NCBI RefSeq assembly: GCF_009938205.1
Contig: NZ_AP019655.1
Location: forward strand, 1,054,001 to 1,118,000
Direction of reading: 5' to 3'
Origin: Vibrio panuliri
GTDB lineage: Bacteria > Pseudomonadota > Gammaproteobacteria > Enterobacterales > Vibrionaceae
DNA length: 64,000 bases
Each line of letters starts with the position of its first letter. Position 1 is the stretch's first letter. Under the pieces are notes generated by a model. It saw only the letters and a program-made list of their open reading frames with translations. It had not been told where the DNA came from and made no database searches. The position numbers and the translations under genes were made by a program. Shown one piece after another: positions 26,922 to 35,051 of the stretch.

Positions 26922-27389
26922 TTAGTTATAACGTGCTGAGGTAATAAACTCCCCAAAACTCTCGCACCATACTATCACCGTGTTGTACTCAGAAACATTA
27001 ACCTCTGGCGGTAAATTCAAACTAAAACGGTCAAACGTTTTCACATCACCGATCTGAATCATGGTGTCTTTGTATTGGTTAAATGCCGCTTCTGTTTCGA
27101 TAAATAACGGAGAAAGATACAGTTTGTAGTCGGGACCGGGCGCGAGTTCGCCCATAAAAACAATTTGCGTATCGCTAATTGACACCGTCCCCTCCCCCCA
27201 ATGTAGAAAGTCACTGTCTTGTCTGTCACGCTCAAACGTCGCGTTAAACAGTGCATGCGCAGAGATATCTTGAATCTCTTCGACCGCTGGGGATGTAGGC
27301 TGTGTCAAAATGGGTAATGCGTAAATACCTAACGCAAAACCCATTACGGCAAATATAAGATGAGAACCTAGTAACAATAAGATTCGCAT
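26922..27389 (-). CDS. Membrane-anchored DM13-domain protein
   Basis: 155 residues. One N-terminal membrane segment or signal anchor (about 3-26) is followed by a periplasmic DM13 domain of about 105 residues, recognised by FNATFERDRQDSDFLHWGEG near 48-67, LAPGPDYKLYLSP near 81-93 and the C-terminal VIVWCESFGEFITSARYN carrying the single conserved Cys. DM13 domains are proposed to have an electron-transfer role from their distant relation to DOMON domains; the actual function is not known. Same strand as mscS, 52 bases upstream of it. Confidence 0.8.
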   Translation of the reverse strand: MRILLLLGSHLIFAVMGFALGIYALPILTQPTSPAVEEIQDISAHALFNATFERDRQDSDFLHWGEGTVSISDTQIVFMGELAPGPDYKLYLSPLFIETEAAFNQYKDTMIQIGDVKTFDRFSLNLPPEVNVSEYNTVIVWCESFGEFITSARYN

Positions 27390-27441
27390 AAGAAGCTCCT
27401 AGATTTGAGGCACTTACCTAAATCGTAGAGCAATAAACAGA

Positions 27442-28671
27442 CTAACGGTATTCTAATGCTGTTTTTTCTGACAACTTCACAATAACGTTAACAGCATGGT
27501 TCATTCCTTCGACAGTAATGAACTCATGAATACCATGGAAGTTATAGCCACCAGTAAAGATGTTTGGACATGGTAGCCCCATAAATGACAACCTCGCACC
27601 ATCAGTACCACCACGGATAGGCTTGATCATCGGCTCCACATCACACTCAATCATCGCTTGCTTCGCCAATTCAATAATATGTGGATGCGGCTCTACCATC
27701 TCCTTCATATTGAAGTAGCTGTCGGTCATTTTCAGTTCAACACGTCCGCGCTCAAGTTCTGAATTTAACTGATCAGTAATGCTTTGCATACACGCTTTGC
27801 GCTGAGCTAATCCGTCACGGTCAAAATCACGAATGATATAACCAAGCTCACTGCGAGCTACCGACATTTCCGCAGACTTAAGATGATAGAAGCCTTGGTA
27901 GCCTTCAGTGCACTCAGGGGTTTCATCTGCTGGCATCATCGTTTGGAAACGCGCAGCGATGTTCATAGAGTTAACCATCTTATCTTTGGCGGTACCTGGG
28001 TGTACGTTTGTGCCGTAGAAAATGACGTCAGCATTAGAGGCGTTAAAGTTTTCGTATTCCAACTCCCCAACCGGACCACCGTCTATCGTGTAAGCCCACT
28101 GTGCGCCAAACTTTTCGACGTTAAACAGATTAGCACCACGTCCAATCTCTTCATCCGGCGTGAAGCCGATGCAAATATCACCGTGAGGAATCTCTGGGTT
28201 AGCAAGTAAGGTCGCCATGGCAGTCATAATCTCAGCAATGCCGGCTTTGTTATCTGCGCCCAGTAACGTCGTGCCGTCAGTGGTGATGATATTGTGTCCG
28301 TGTAACTGGTTAAGATCCGGATATTGCACCGGAGACAGCACCTCATCGCCAAGGCCTAGGGCAATATCGCCACCCTGATAATTCTCAATCAGTTGCGGCT
28401 TAACGTTCGCGCCAGACGCATCAGGTGCGGTATCCATATGCGCAATAAAACCAATGGCTGGGACTGAGTAATCTACGTTGCTTGGCAAACGAGCCATTAA
28501 ATAGCCGTTGTCATCCAGAGTCACATCACTCAAACCGAGTTCTGTCAGCTCTTTTTGCAACTGATAAGCGAAAGTAAACTGCCCTTTACTACTTGGGCAA
28601 AGCGCATTTGCGGGGTTAGATTGCGTATCAAACGTTACGTAACGAAGGAAACGATTAACCAAATTATCCAT
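27442..28671 (-). CDS. pepT: Peptidase T (aminotripeptidase)
   Basis: Cytoplasmic zinc aminopeptidase releasing the N-terminal residue from tripeptides. About 409 residues starting at the ATG at 28671 (MDNLVNRFLRYVTFDTQS), like E. coli PepT. M20-family metal ligands are visible: FIAHMDTAPD near 76-85, LLGADNKAG near 138-146 with bridging Asp, PDEEIGRG near 171-178 with catalytic Glu, DGGPVG and the C-terminal NFHGIHEFI. Monocistronic. It complements the oligopeptide importer elsewhere in the window by digesting imported peptides. Confidence 0.95.
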   Translation of the reverse strand: MDNLVNRFLRYVTFDTQSNPANALCPSSKGQFTFAYQLQKELTELGLSDVTLDDNGYLMARLPSNVDYSVPAIGFIAHMDTAPDASGANVKPQLIENYQGGDIALGLGDEVLSPVQYPDLNQLHGHNIITTDGTTLLGADNKAGIAEIMTAMATLLANPEIPHGDICIGFTPDEEIGRGANLFNVEKFGAQWAYTIDGGPVGELEYENFNASNADVIFYGTNVHPGTAKDKMVNSMNIAARFQTMMPADETPECTEGYQGFYHLKSAEMSVARSELGYIIRDFDRDGLAQRKACMQSITDQLNSELERGRVELKMTDSYFNMKEMVEPHPHIIELAKQAMIECDVEPMIKPIRGGTDGARLSFMGLPCPNIFTGGYNFHGIHEFITVEGMNHAVNVIVKLSEKTALEYR

Positions 28672-28808
28672 AATCAAAACATCTCAAGGTCACTTGGGTA
28701 GAATACAGTCAATATTATTGCGACAATTCCTCAATGCAATGATTTAAACAATAGTTTTCTAATTTAATCAGTTGGTTTTGTTGATTTTTGACCTTAATGT
28801 GATATATA

Positions 28809-28838
28809 CAAAAAAAGCGCCATATAAAATGGCGCTTT
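28809..28838 (-). terminator. Rho-independent terminator of nupC
   Basis: Perfect 10-bp stem AAAGCGCCAT/ATGGCGCTTT (28814-28823 and 28829-28838) with a five-base loop, followed on the minus strand by a U-run. It lies 22 bases past the nupC stop. Confidence 0.92.
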
Positions 28839-28860
28839 AATAATGCAATCTTTTTAGCTT

Positions 28861-30069
28861 TTACAACAAAATGAAAATACCCGCTAAACAAGCACTCATT
28901 AGGTTCGCTAGCGTACCAGCTGCAACCGCTTTTAAACCTAAGTTTGCCACTTCAGAACGACGCTCAGGCGCGATAACACCAATAGAACCAAGCTGAATCG
29001 CAATCGAACCGATATTCGCAAAGCCACATAGCGCAAACGTCACAATCACTTGGGAGTGTTCAGAAAGCAGTTGCTTGTGCTCAACAAAATCAATAAAGGC
29101 AACAAACTCATTCATCACCACTTTTTGACCGATGTATGAACCTGCCATCAAGACTTCGTTAGATGGAATACCAACCACCCACGCTAACGGCGCAAATAAG
29201 TAACCAAACACACCTTGTAAGGTAATACCACTAAAGCCGACCAGTTCACCGATATTTTCCAGACCAGTGTTAACCATCGCAATGACAGATACAAACGCGA
29301 TCAGCATTGTACCAACCGCGACAGCCACTTTCATGCCATTCATCGCACCGCTCGCCAAAGCATCAATAACGTTCGAGTCTTGAGCTTTATCCATTTCGAT
29401 GTCTGTTTGATCAACTGGCGTGTCACGTTCAGGAACAATGATCTTTGCCATCATCAAGCTGCCTGGCGCCGCCATAAAACTCGCTGCAATTAGGTATTTC
29501 AGCTCTACACCCAGACCAGCATAGCCACCTAGCACACTACCTGCTACCGATGCCATACCACCAGCCATAACCGCAAATAGTTCTGAACGTGTCATACGAG
29601 ACAGGAAAGGGCGAACAAGCAATGGTGATTCACCTTGAGATAGGAAGATATTGCCCGTTGCAACCAGTGACTCTGCTTTGCTTGTGCCTAAGAACTTTTG
29701 AATACCGCCACCGATAAACTCGATAACGCGTTGCATGATACCTAAATAGTAAAGCGCTGAAATGACCGCACTGAAAAAGATAATAATAGGAAGGACGCGG
29801 ACAGCGAAAATGAAACCCGTATTGGCAAGGTCGCCAAACAAGAACTTGATGCCTTCATCGGCAAAAGAAAGAAGACTTGCAACACCACCGCTCATACTGG
29901 CTAGCGCAACTTGTCCCCAAGGGAAATAAAGAACTAAGGCGGCGAAGCCAACCTGCAATAGCATCGCTCGCGATACTGTTTTCCAATTGATTGCCTTACG
30001 GCTTTCCGACAACAGTACTGCGCATCCAATAAGGACGATGACACCGATTAAACCAAAAATCACATTCAC
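28861..30069 (-). CDS. nupC: Nucleoside:cation symporter, NupC/CNT family
   Basis: Inner-membrane concentrative nucleoside transporter of 402 residues with about nine helices. Family landmarks are FIFAVRVLPIIIFFSAVISA near 85-104, GNIFLSQGESPLLVRPFLSR near 138-157 (nucleoside-binding QGE-P) and PSNEVLMAGSYIGQKVVMNE near 304-323, plus ALCGFANIGSIAIQLG near 355-370. The start is GTG at 30069, six bases after AGGTGATC; the nearby ATG is out of frame. The upstream region carries CRP-like and repeated CytR-like elements, as for E. coli nucleoside genes. Own terminator. Confidence 0.93.
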   Translation of the reverse strand: MNVIFGLIGVIVLIGCAVLLSESRKAINWKTVSRAMLLQVGFAALVLYFPWGQVALASMSGGVASLLSFADEGIKFLFGDLANTGFIFAVRVLPIIIFFSAVISALYYLGIMQRVIEFIGGGIQKFLGTSKAESLVATGNIFLSQGESPLLVRPFLSRMTRSELFAVMAGGMASVAGSVLGGYAGLGVELKYLIAASFMAAPGSLMMAKIIVPERDTPVDQTDIEMDKAQDSNVIDALASGAMNGMKVAVAVGTMLIAFVSVIAMVNTGLENIGELVGFSGITLQGVFGYLFAPLAWVVGIPSNEVLMAGSYIGQKVVMNEFVAFIDFVEHKQLLSEHSQVIVTFALCGFANIGSIAIQLGSIGVIAPERRSEVANLGLKAVAAGTLANLMSACLAGIFILL

Positions 30070-30195
30070 TAAAGATCACCTTTACAAGCATTGAATTAAC
30101 AGCTGGTCCTGTCCTTGGGGTCATTCACTCGTCCATGTGACGGCTTGTATTGGTAGGGTTTTTGCCCATAACCGGGCGGCAAGTATAGCGATTAG

Positions 30196-30262
30196 ATTGC
30201 GAGATTCATCACATATTTTTACGCAATCGTTCAAGCGAACACATTTTAATCACGCAATCGTT
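30196..30262. promoter_or_regulatory. CRP-like site flanked by repeated CytR-like boxes upstream of nupC
   Basis: A CRP half-consensus pair TGCGA-N6-TCACA spans 30198-30213 (one mismatch from TGTGA-N6-TCACA). Two identical 11-base copies of ACGCAATCGTT lie at 30221-30231 and 30252-30262, 31 bases apart, close to three helical turns; GATTGCGA at 30196-30203 is a further relative. In E. coli, CytR binds paired octamers next to CRP at nucleoside promoters. The distance to the nupC start is 130-190 bases. Assignment to CytR is inference. Confidence 0.5.
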
Positions 30263-30449
30263 TGTTGGTTTTGTCGCCATTTGTGCAAATTATTGAATAA
30301 GGATCACGTTCCGCGAAATTAACACCAAAAAACGGCAAGAAAAGTTCGCTGGCAATAGACTTTGTTTCTACGCTTAAACAAGTAAAAACTTTCCTCGCAC
30401 TAACAACATACGTCAGTTTGGCACCAAATAAGTACAACAACCTTCTTCC

Positions 30450-30478
30450 CCCCGCTTAATCGCGGGGTCTTTTTTTAT
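30450..30478 (+). terminator. Orphan rho-independent terminator
   Basis: Stem CCCCGC/GCGGGG (30450-30455 and 30462-30467) followed by TCTTTTTTT on the plus strand. Upstream on that strand there is no gene back to acr3; it may end a non-coding transcript from 30270-30450, or stop read-through antisense to nupC. Confidence 0.75.
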
Positions 30479-30592
30479 CAAAAATATGTTTCTCGTCACC
30501 TGATGGTCAAACATCATGCTAGACGCACACATGTAGTGGTGATAAATTAATCAGCACAAATTAAGGGGAACTTAAACAATAATGGTGAGCTT

Positions 30593-30814
30593 ATGCGACT
30601 CGACAATGCCATTTACCAACCTCATATTCAGCACAACTTAAAAGCGGCCACTAAGTTTATTGATCAGAGCTTAAAAACTCAGGGCAATCACTTAAACGCA
30701 TCTCTTAATCAACACAACCAAATTCAGATTCGCAACGAAGATGGCGTGGTAGTGAAAACCTTTCAAGGCGAAAATGTCGTCCGTAAGATGCACCATATAG
30801 ACGAGTACGTTTAA
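30593..30814 (+). CDS. Small hypothetical protein (73 aa)
   Basis: 73 residues, soluble, without Cys. I do not recognise it with certainty. The C-terminal half (QIQIRNEDGVVVKTFQGENV, about 42-61) reads as a beta-hairpin with an ionic turn and resembles the C-terminal part of FlaG-like flagellar proteins, but the usual IPPEE ending is missing. A partial ribosome site GGTGAG stands three bases before the ATG; AAGGGG is further away. It converges on the LysM-protein gene 58 bases on. Confidence 0.6.
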   Translation: MRLDNAIYQPHIQHNLKAATKFIDQSLKTQGNHLNASLNQHNQIQIRNEDGVVVKTFQGENVVRKMHHIDEYV

Positions 30815-30871
30815 GCCGATTCAAATTATCGAGGCATGGCTAATTTCACGCCATCCCCAAGCACCTTTCTC

Positions 30872-32110
30872 TCACCGATACTTGGTATGGAAATCGTCAA
30901 TATCGAGTGGGGATGCATGGGAAAGGTTGACCACCGTAAGTTCACTATTCAACACACCACGGCTGGTGATCGGTTTAATGGATGTCCCTTGGAAAGTACC
31001 ACCACAAGCATAAAAGGCATGGCTGGCTTGGTTGTATTTGCTAGGCTTTTGCAACGGCGCTTCACACAAAACAGCGCCAACGGTCTGGTTCGGCGTTGGC
31101 AACTGAACCGTCAACCTATCTCCGACTTTTAGCCCCATTGGGTTCGAGTGATAACGAGGATTCAAATCTAATAACTGCTTGGCAGACAAACCATATTGCT
31201 GAGCAATTTCAGGCCAAGATTCGCGTTGATGCGTATTTATATCAGCAATAACCGTATGAACCTTCGATGATTTTTTCTCAACTACTTGTTGAACAACTTG
31301 CCGATTGGCTAACTTGGACTCGGTTTGCTTTGACGCATTCAGTAACTCTTTAACCTCGAGTAAAACGCCATGTTTTGCTAACCACTCATCATTTAGTGAG
31401 TCGAGTTCTTTGCGAGTAATCTGCTGTTTTAGATAGACTAAGTGTTGCCCTTTCGCCTCAACGCCACCAATTTTCCAGTACACTAGAATCGCGCTCTGAT
31501 GGCGATTGCAGCCTTGCTCATCATTGAGTTGCTCATGAGTGGAACGCGTAGCATAGAAAAGCCATTTTCCATCGCCAAGTAGTTTGTACTCTTGAATCAA
31601 GCGCCCATTGAAAAAATGATAATAATACCCTTCCGTAGGCAGACCAAGCCGCTCACCAAGCTGGACTGATGGCGTTACGGGTATAAATGCTTCATTCACA
31701 ATGCCCGCACCAATCGGATGTAACTTCACACTCTGCGGCAAGCTAATTCCCATGACTCTCATTGCAACTTTTGCGACTATCTTTTTCGGCTCATCTACGG
31801 CACTAAAAACCGTGTATTGAGTGCCATTTGCCGAACGCTGCACCTGCCAGTCACCAATCAAAGCCTCTTGCTCGGTTTTGGCTAACTCGAAATGACAGCC
31901 GACACTTTGCCTAAATGACTCATCAGAGCAGGCAATTTCATAAGTGTATTCAAATCGGAGATCTGGGCGAGACTTCACCGGTATGGGTTTAACCGGATTA
32001 CTGTTGTCTAATGAGGCTCTTGCTTTCGCCAACTTCTGCTTCGTCAATCCAACTCGCTTGACTACCGTATACACCACAAACTCACTCCCTGAGAAATCAT
32101 CACGGCGCAT
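30872..32110 (-). CDS. LysM-domain protein of unknown function
   Basis: About 412 residues from the ATG at 32110 (an in-frame TTG lies three codons earlier). A LysM-type module near residues 290-345 contains ESWPEIAQQYGLSAKQLLDL and GLKVGDRLTVQLP, which in other proteins binds peptidoglycan or chitin-like sugars. The N-terminal 250 residues (with Cys in EIACSDESF and VGCHFEL) match nothing I recognise. There is no signal peptide or membrane helix, which is unusual for a LysM protein and would fit an unconventional secretion route or a cytoplasmic structural role. Ribosome site weak. Confidence 0.7.
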   Translation of the reverse strand: MRRDDFSGSEFVVYTVVKRVGLTKQKLAKARASLDNSNPVKPIPVKSRPDLRFEYTYEIACSDESFRQSVGCHFELAKTEQEALIGDWQVQRSANGTQYTVFSAVDEPKKIVAKVAMRVMGISLPQSVKLHPIGAGIVNEAFIPVTPSVQLGERLGLPTEGYYYHFFNGRLIQEYKLLGDGKWLFYATRSTHEQLNDEQGCNRHQSAILVYWKIGGVEAKGQHLVYLKQQITRKELDSLNDEWLAKHGVLLEVKELLNASKQTESKLANRQVVQQVVEKKSSKVHTVIADINTHQRESWPEIAQQYGLSAKQLLDLNPRYHSNPMGLKVGDRLTVQLPTPNQTVGAVLCEAPLQKPSKYNQASHAFYACGGTFQGTSIKPITSRGVLNSELTVVNLSHASPLDIDDFHTKYR

Positions 32111-32301
32111 TTTACCCAAGCCGCTATCAAGAAGACACAGGTTAGTGCAATAAATGGCATAGGTATTACTTATTGGACAGATTTCAGTTGGATAGCCAAG
32201 GAACTCGTTTGAAAACTCAGCTTAGATACGAGTAGTAAGGCATTAAGGAGACGTGAAGTCATTACCAATTATTGAAACTCCCCTTACTGCAATACCTCGT
32301 T

Positions 32302-32793
32302 TTAGCTTAAGGACATGTCTAACATACTTCGTAGTTGGTCTACGGTATGCTGACTAAACACCTTGATGCCCTTACTCTCTAATAATGCAGTTGTCACCCC
32401 TGCCCCTTTAACCTTGGTTCCACTAAATGTTCCATCATAAATATTGGAACTACCACATGAGGGACTGCCCTCAGCGAAGACCGCATACTTGATTTGCTGT
32501 CGCTGACAGAGATCTAACGCATTCTTCGCGCCGACAACAAATTGTGTCGTCACATTCACGCCATCATTTCCTAAAACTTTCGAGGATCCTCTAAGTACGT
32601 CTTCCCCTTTTCCTGCGATAATTTCAGCAGGAGCTCTCGGAGTAGGTAGACCTGCCGAAACTTCGGGACAAAAAACCACCAAATCAAATGTTGACTGAAG
32701 CCAGTTCAAATCAAACTCAGGAATCGACAAGCAACTCGCGTTGTACCGCACTTTATTTCCAACCAAGCACGAACTCACCAAAACTTTTTCCAC
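32302..32793 (-). CDS. DUF523-family protein
   Basis: 163 residues when started at the GTG at 32793, six bases after AAAGGAG; the longer reading starting at 32829 adds 12 unrelated residues. DUF523 hallmarks are VLVSSCLVGNKVRYNAS at the N-terminus, VVFCPEVSAGLPTPRAPAEI near 38-57 and EGSPSCGSSNIYDGTFSG near 108-125. The conserved Cys residues (SSCL, FCPE, PSCG) suggest a metal or iron-sulfur site, as predicted for the family; biochemical role unknown. Lies between the LysM-protein and chemoreceptor genes on the same strand. Confidence 0.87.
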   Translation of the reverse strand: MEKVLVSSCLVGNKVRYNASCLSIPEFDLNWLQSTFDLVVFCPEVSAGLPTPRAPAEIIAGKGEDVLRGSSKVLGNDGVNVTTQFVVGAKNALDLCQRQQIKYAVFAEGSPSCGSSNIYDGTFSGTKVKGAGVTTALLESKGIKVFSQHTVDQLRSMLDMSLS

Positions 32794-32833
32794 ACCACAC
32801 TCCTTTATATGCGAAAACACCCAGCACAAAACT

Positions 32834-32860
32834 AAAAAAGGTCACAACCGTGACCTTTTT
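32834..32860 (-). terminator. Rho-independent terminator of the chemoreceptor gene
   Basis: Perfect 11-bp stem AAAAAGGTCAC/GTGACCTTTTT (32835-32845 and 32850-32860), four-base loop, with a U-run on the minus strand. Five bases past the chemoreceptor stop codon. Confidence 0.9.
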
Positions 32861-32864
32861 ACTT

Positions 32865-34496
32865 TTACACTTTGAACTCGTCAACCTGTCTGTTGAGTTC
32901 ATCACTTTCGGCACCTAGCTGTCCGCACAGTTCATCGGCATGATTCAGCATTTGCACCATTTCACTACTATTTGACGCGATCTGCTGAATGTTTTGATTA
33001 ATTTCTTCACTCACTGCCGATTGCTGCGTTGCAGCCGCCGCGATCTCAGTGTTCATTTGGTTGATTTTCTCTATGGAATCGCGAATGACATCTAGCGATT
33101 GAGAGGCCGAGTTCGCGATAGTAATTGTTTTTTGACTACTGGTTTGGCTCGATTGCATCGCACCCACTGCACTTTTCGCTCCTGCTTGTAGCCGTTCTAT
33201 CATAGTCTGGATTTCACCCGTACTTTGCTGAGTTCGCCCCGCTAAAGAGCGCACTTCGTCAGCTACGACAGCAAAGCCTCTACCTTGCTCACCTGCACGT
33301 GCCGCTTCAATTGCCGCATTTAAAGCCAACAAGTTGGTCTGATCCGCAATATCACGGATAACATCCAGTACAGAAGCGATATTACTCACATCTGCATCCA
33401 ACAAGTTAACCACCTCACTCGCCTGGCTAATTTGTACAGACAGCTCGTCTATTGATTCAAGCGCTTGTGCTATCGTTAGGTGAACGGTATCTGTTTCACT
33501 ACTGGCTTGATGGCTGAACTGAGCTGCCTCATTCGCATGTTGGCTAACATTATGACTTGTTGCTTGCATTTCGTTCACGGCGGTTGCGACCACCTCACTT
33601 TCTCTATGCTGAGATTTGCTAAACTCGGTCGTACTGGCAGTGGCTTGTTTTAAACCATTCGCCACGTTTTTCACTTTGTCAGAAGATCCCATAACATGCG
33701 TCACTGTTTGCTGAATTTTGGCAACAAATGCATTGAACGAATTAGCTAACGAACCCAGTTCATCACGGCTCACCACTTCTAATCTTCGTGATAAGTCCCC
33801 CTCACCTTGCGCAATGTCTGCCATGGCGGTTTCAATGCGATTGATCGGGCGCACCACAAACCTCATTGTTGTCCAAATAGTGATTAAAACGGTCAGTAGC
33901 GTCACTATCATTGAAACAATCACAACGCGCTCATTCGTCGCAATTGATTCCTCGACTTGCTGCTTAAGTACCAACTGTTGCACATCAATTGAATTACTCA
34001 GCGTTTTTAGCTGTTTACGAATCACCTTAAACTGTCGGCTGAACTCCGCAGCATTGCTTTCATAATAACGAGCGGCCATGTCTGGTTGCTCAATCATTGG
34101 TTCATACAAAGTAATCCATGAACGAGTAGCACTTAAAAGGGTATTCAGGTCTGCACGCTGTGGAGCGGGTAATATGTTGTGTTCAAATAGGGTTCCAAGC
34201 TTTGCCATTCTTGGCTCAGCTTTATACGCATTGTCGGCAAACTCATCTTGATGATACTTAACTTCTACTTGGGTTTTCGCTTGGGCGACACCATTAGCGG
34301 CAACCATAACTTGGTATAGATCTCGATATGCGTCTTGCAAACTATCAATTGAGGGCTGCACAACACTGTTTAACTGAGCATTAAGATAAGCTTGTTTGCT
34401 ACTTTGTGAATATGAAACGGCGGAACTCGCCACCACACTGGTAAGAATTACCATCATTGGTAGCAGCATCTTTTTAGAAATAGATAACTGGATCAT
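32865..34496 (-). CDS. Methyl-accepting chemotaxis protein
   Basis: Transmembrane chemoreceptor of about 543 residues (ATG at 34496; a TTG lies one codon earlier). The first membrane helix is at about 8-28, a four-helix-type periplasmic sensing region follows to about 190, then a second helix (VVIVSMIVTLLTVLITIWTT), a HAMP domain (FVVRPINRIETAMADIAQGE) and the signalling domain with the highly conserved hairpin tip DQTNLLALNAAIEAARAGEQ near 388-407 and GFAVVADEVRSLAGRTQQST. No C-terminal NWETF-like CheR tether. The ligand is unknown. A 10-bp palindrome lies 115 bases upstream. Confidence 0.92.
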   Translation of the reverse strand: MIQLSISKKMLLPMMVILTSVVASSAVSYSQSSKQAYLNAQLNSVVQPSIDSLQDAYRDLYQVMVAANGVAQAKTQVEVKYHQDEFADNAYKAEPRMAKLGTLFEHNILPAPQRADLNTLLSATRSWITLYEPMIEQPDMAARYYESNAAEFSRQFKVIRKQLKTLSNSIDVQQLVLKQQVEESIATNERVVIVSMIVTLLTVLITIWTTMRFVVRPINRIETAMADIAQGEGDLSRRLEVVSRDELGSLANSFNAFVAKIQQTVTHVMGSSDKVKNVANGLKQATASTTEFSKSQHRESEVVATAVNEMQATSHNVSQHANEAAQFSHQASSETDTVHLTIAQALESIDELSVQISQASEVVNLLDADVSNIASVLDVIRDIADQTNLLALNAAIEAARAGEQGRGFAVVADEVRSLAGRTQQSTGEIQTMIERLQAGAKSAVGAMQSSQTSSQKTITIANSASQSLDVIRDSIEKINQMNTEIAAAATQQSAVSEEINQNIQQIASNSSEMVQMLNHADELCGQLGAESDELNRQVDEFKV

Positions 34497-34610
34497 CAAT
34501 AGACCTTATTACATCACGGAAACGACGAGTGACTAGCGTAACCTTGTTGATCATTGATATACAGAGACGGAGTGTGACTGCCTATTCGTCTTTTTCACAT
34601 TGATTTTTAT

Positions 34611-34634
34611 AGTTGAGTCATATCTGACTCAACT
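34611..34634. promoter_or_regulatory. Perfect 10-bp palindrome upstream of chemoreceptor gene
   Basis: Arms AGTTGAGTCA (34611-34620) and TGACTCAACT (34625-34634) around TATC. No U-run follows in either direction, so an operator is more likely than a terminator. Regulator unknown. Confidence 0.5.
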
Positions 34635-34883
34635 CGAGATTTATTAATCAATTGCGTCGATTTAACACCCATATTTGGGCAAGTCATATGGTGGTTTTTG
34701 CTCGATATTTTAGCAGTTTACTAATGGGAATTAGTAAGAAAAAAATCCAGAGCATAGATGCGAGCTATCAGCTCAAATTCGAATCGAATATGCTAGCATC
34801 ACCGCTACACTCACACATTACTTTCCCCACTTAACGGAACTCGATTCAAAAATATGCTCTTCGCTGCCAGGCACCTCCCAAAG

Positions 34884-34903
34884 AATGTGATGATTTTCAC
34901 GCT
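34884..34903 (+). promoter_or_regulatory. CRP-like site upstream of uhpT
   Basis: AATGTGATGATTTTCACGCT contains TGTGA-N6-TCACG, one base from the CRP consensus TGTGA-N6-TCACA. It is about 150 bases before the uhpT start. E. coli uhpT is activated by CRP together with UhpA, so the site fits. Confidence 0.68.
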
Positions 34904-35051
34904 TTCTCGTGCATTCGTAGTTTTCTAGGAATTCGCCCTAATTGAACTAAGCCCTCCTCTCATGTGGTTTAAAAGAGGACTCTCTAACATCGCCGGCAGA
35001 TAAAAGAAAGCGAGCACGCAAGTGCACCACACTAATACAAGAGAGTTCACG

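Larger units (their letters stand above)
30070..30592. other. 523-base intergenic region upstream of nupC
   Basis: No convincing protein gene. It holds the nupC promoter/operator region (30196-30262), AT-rich sequence, and near its right end a strong plus-strand terminator (30450-30478) that does not follow any gene. Short ORFs of about 60 codons here lack ribosome sites and recognisable sequence. Confidence 0.6.
34497..35051. other. 555-base divergent region between chemoreceptor and uhpT
   Basis: No credible gene. Contains a perfect 10-bp palindrome on the chemoreceptor side (34611-34634), a CRP-like site (34884-34903) and a CCAGG-containing repeat (34865-34872) on the uhpT side that may relate to UhpA binding. 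The middle part (34640-34860) is AT-rich and shows nothing I recognise. Confidence 0.6.

Noticed and set aside
30836..31132. 98-codon plus-strand open frame
   Set aside because: Antisense to the end of the LysM-protein gene; sequence is low in similarity to anything and lacks a start signal.
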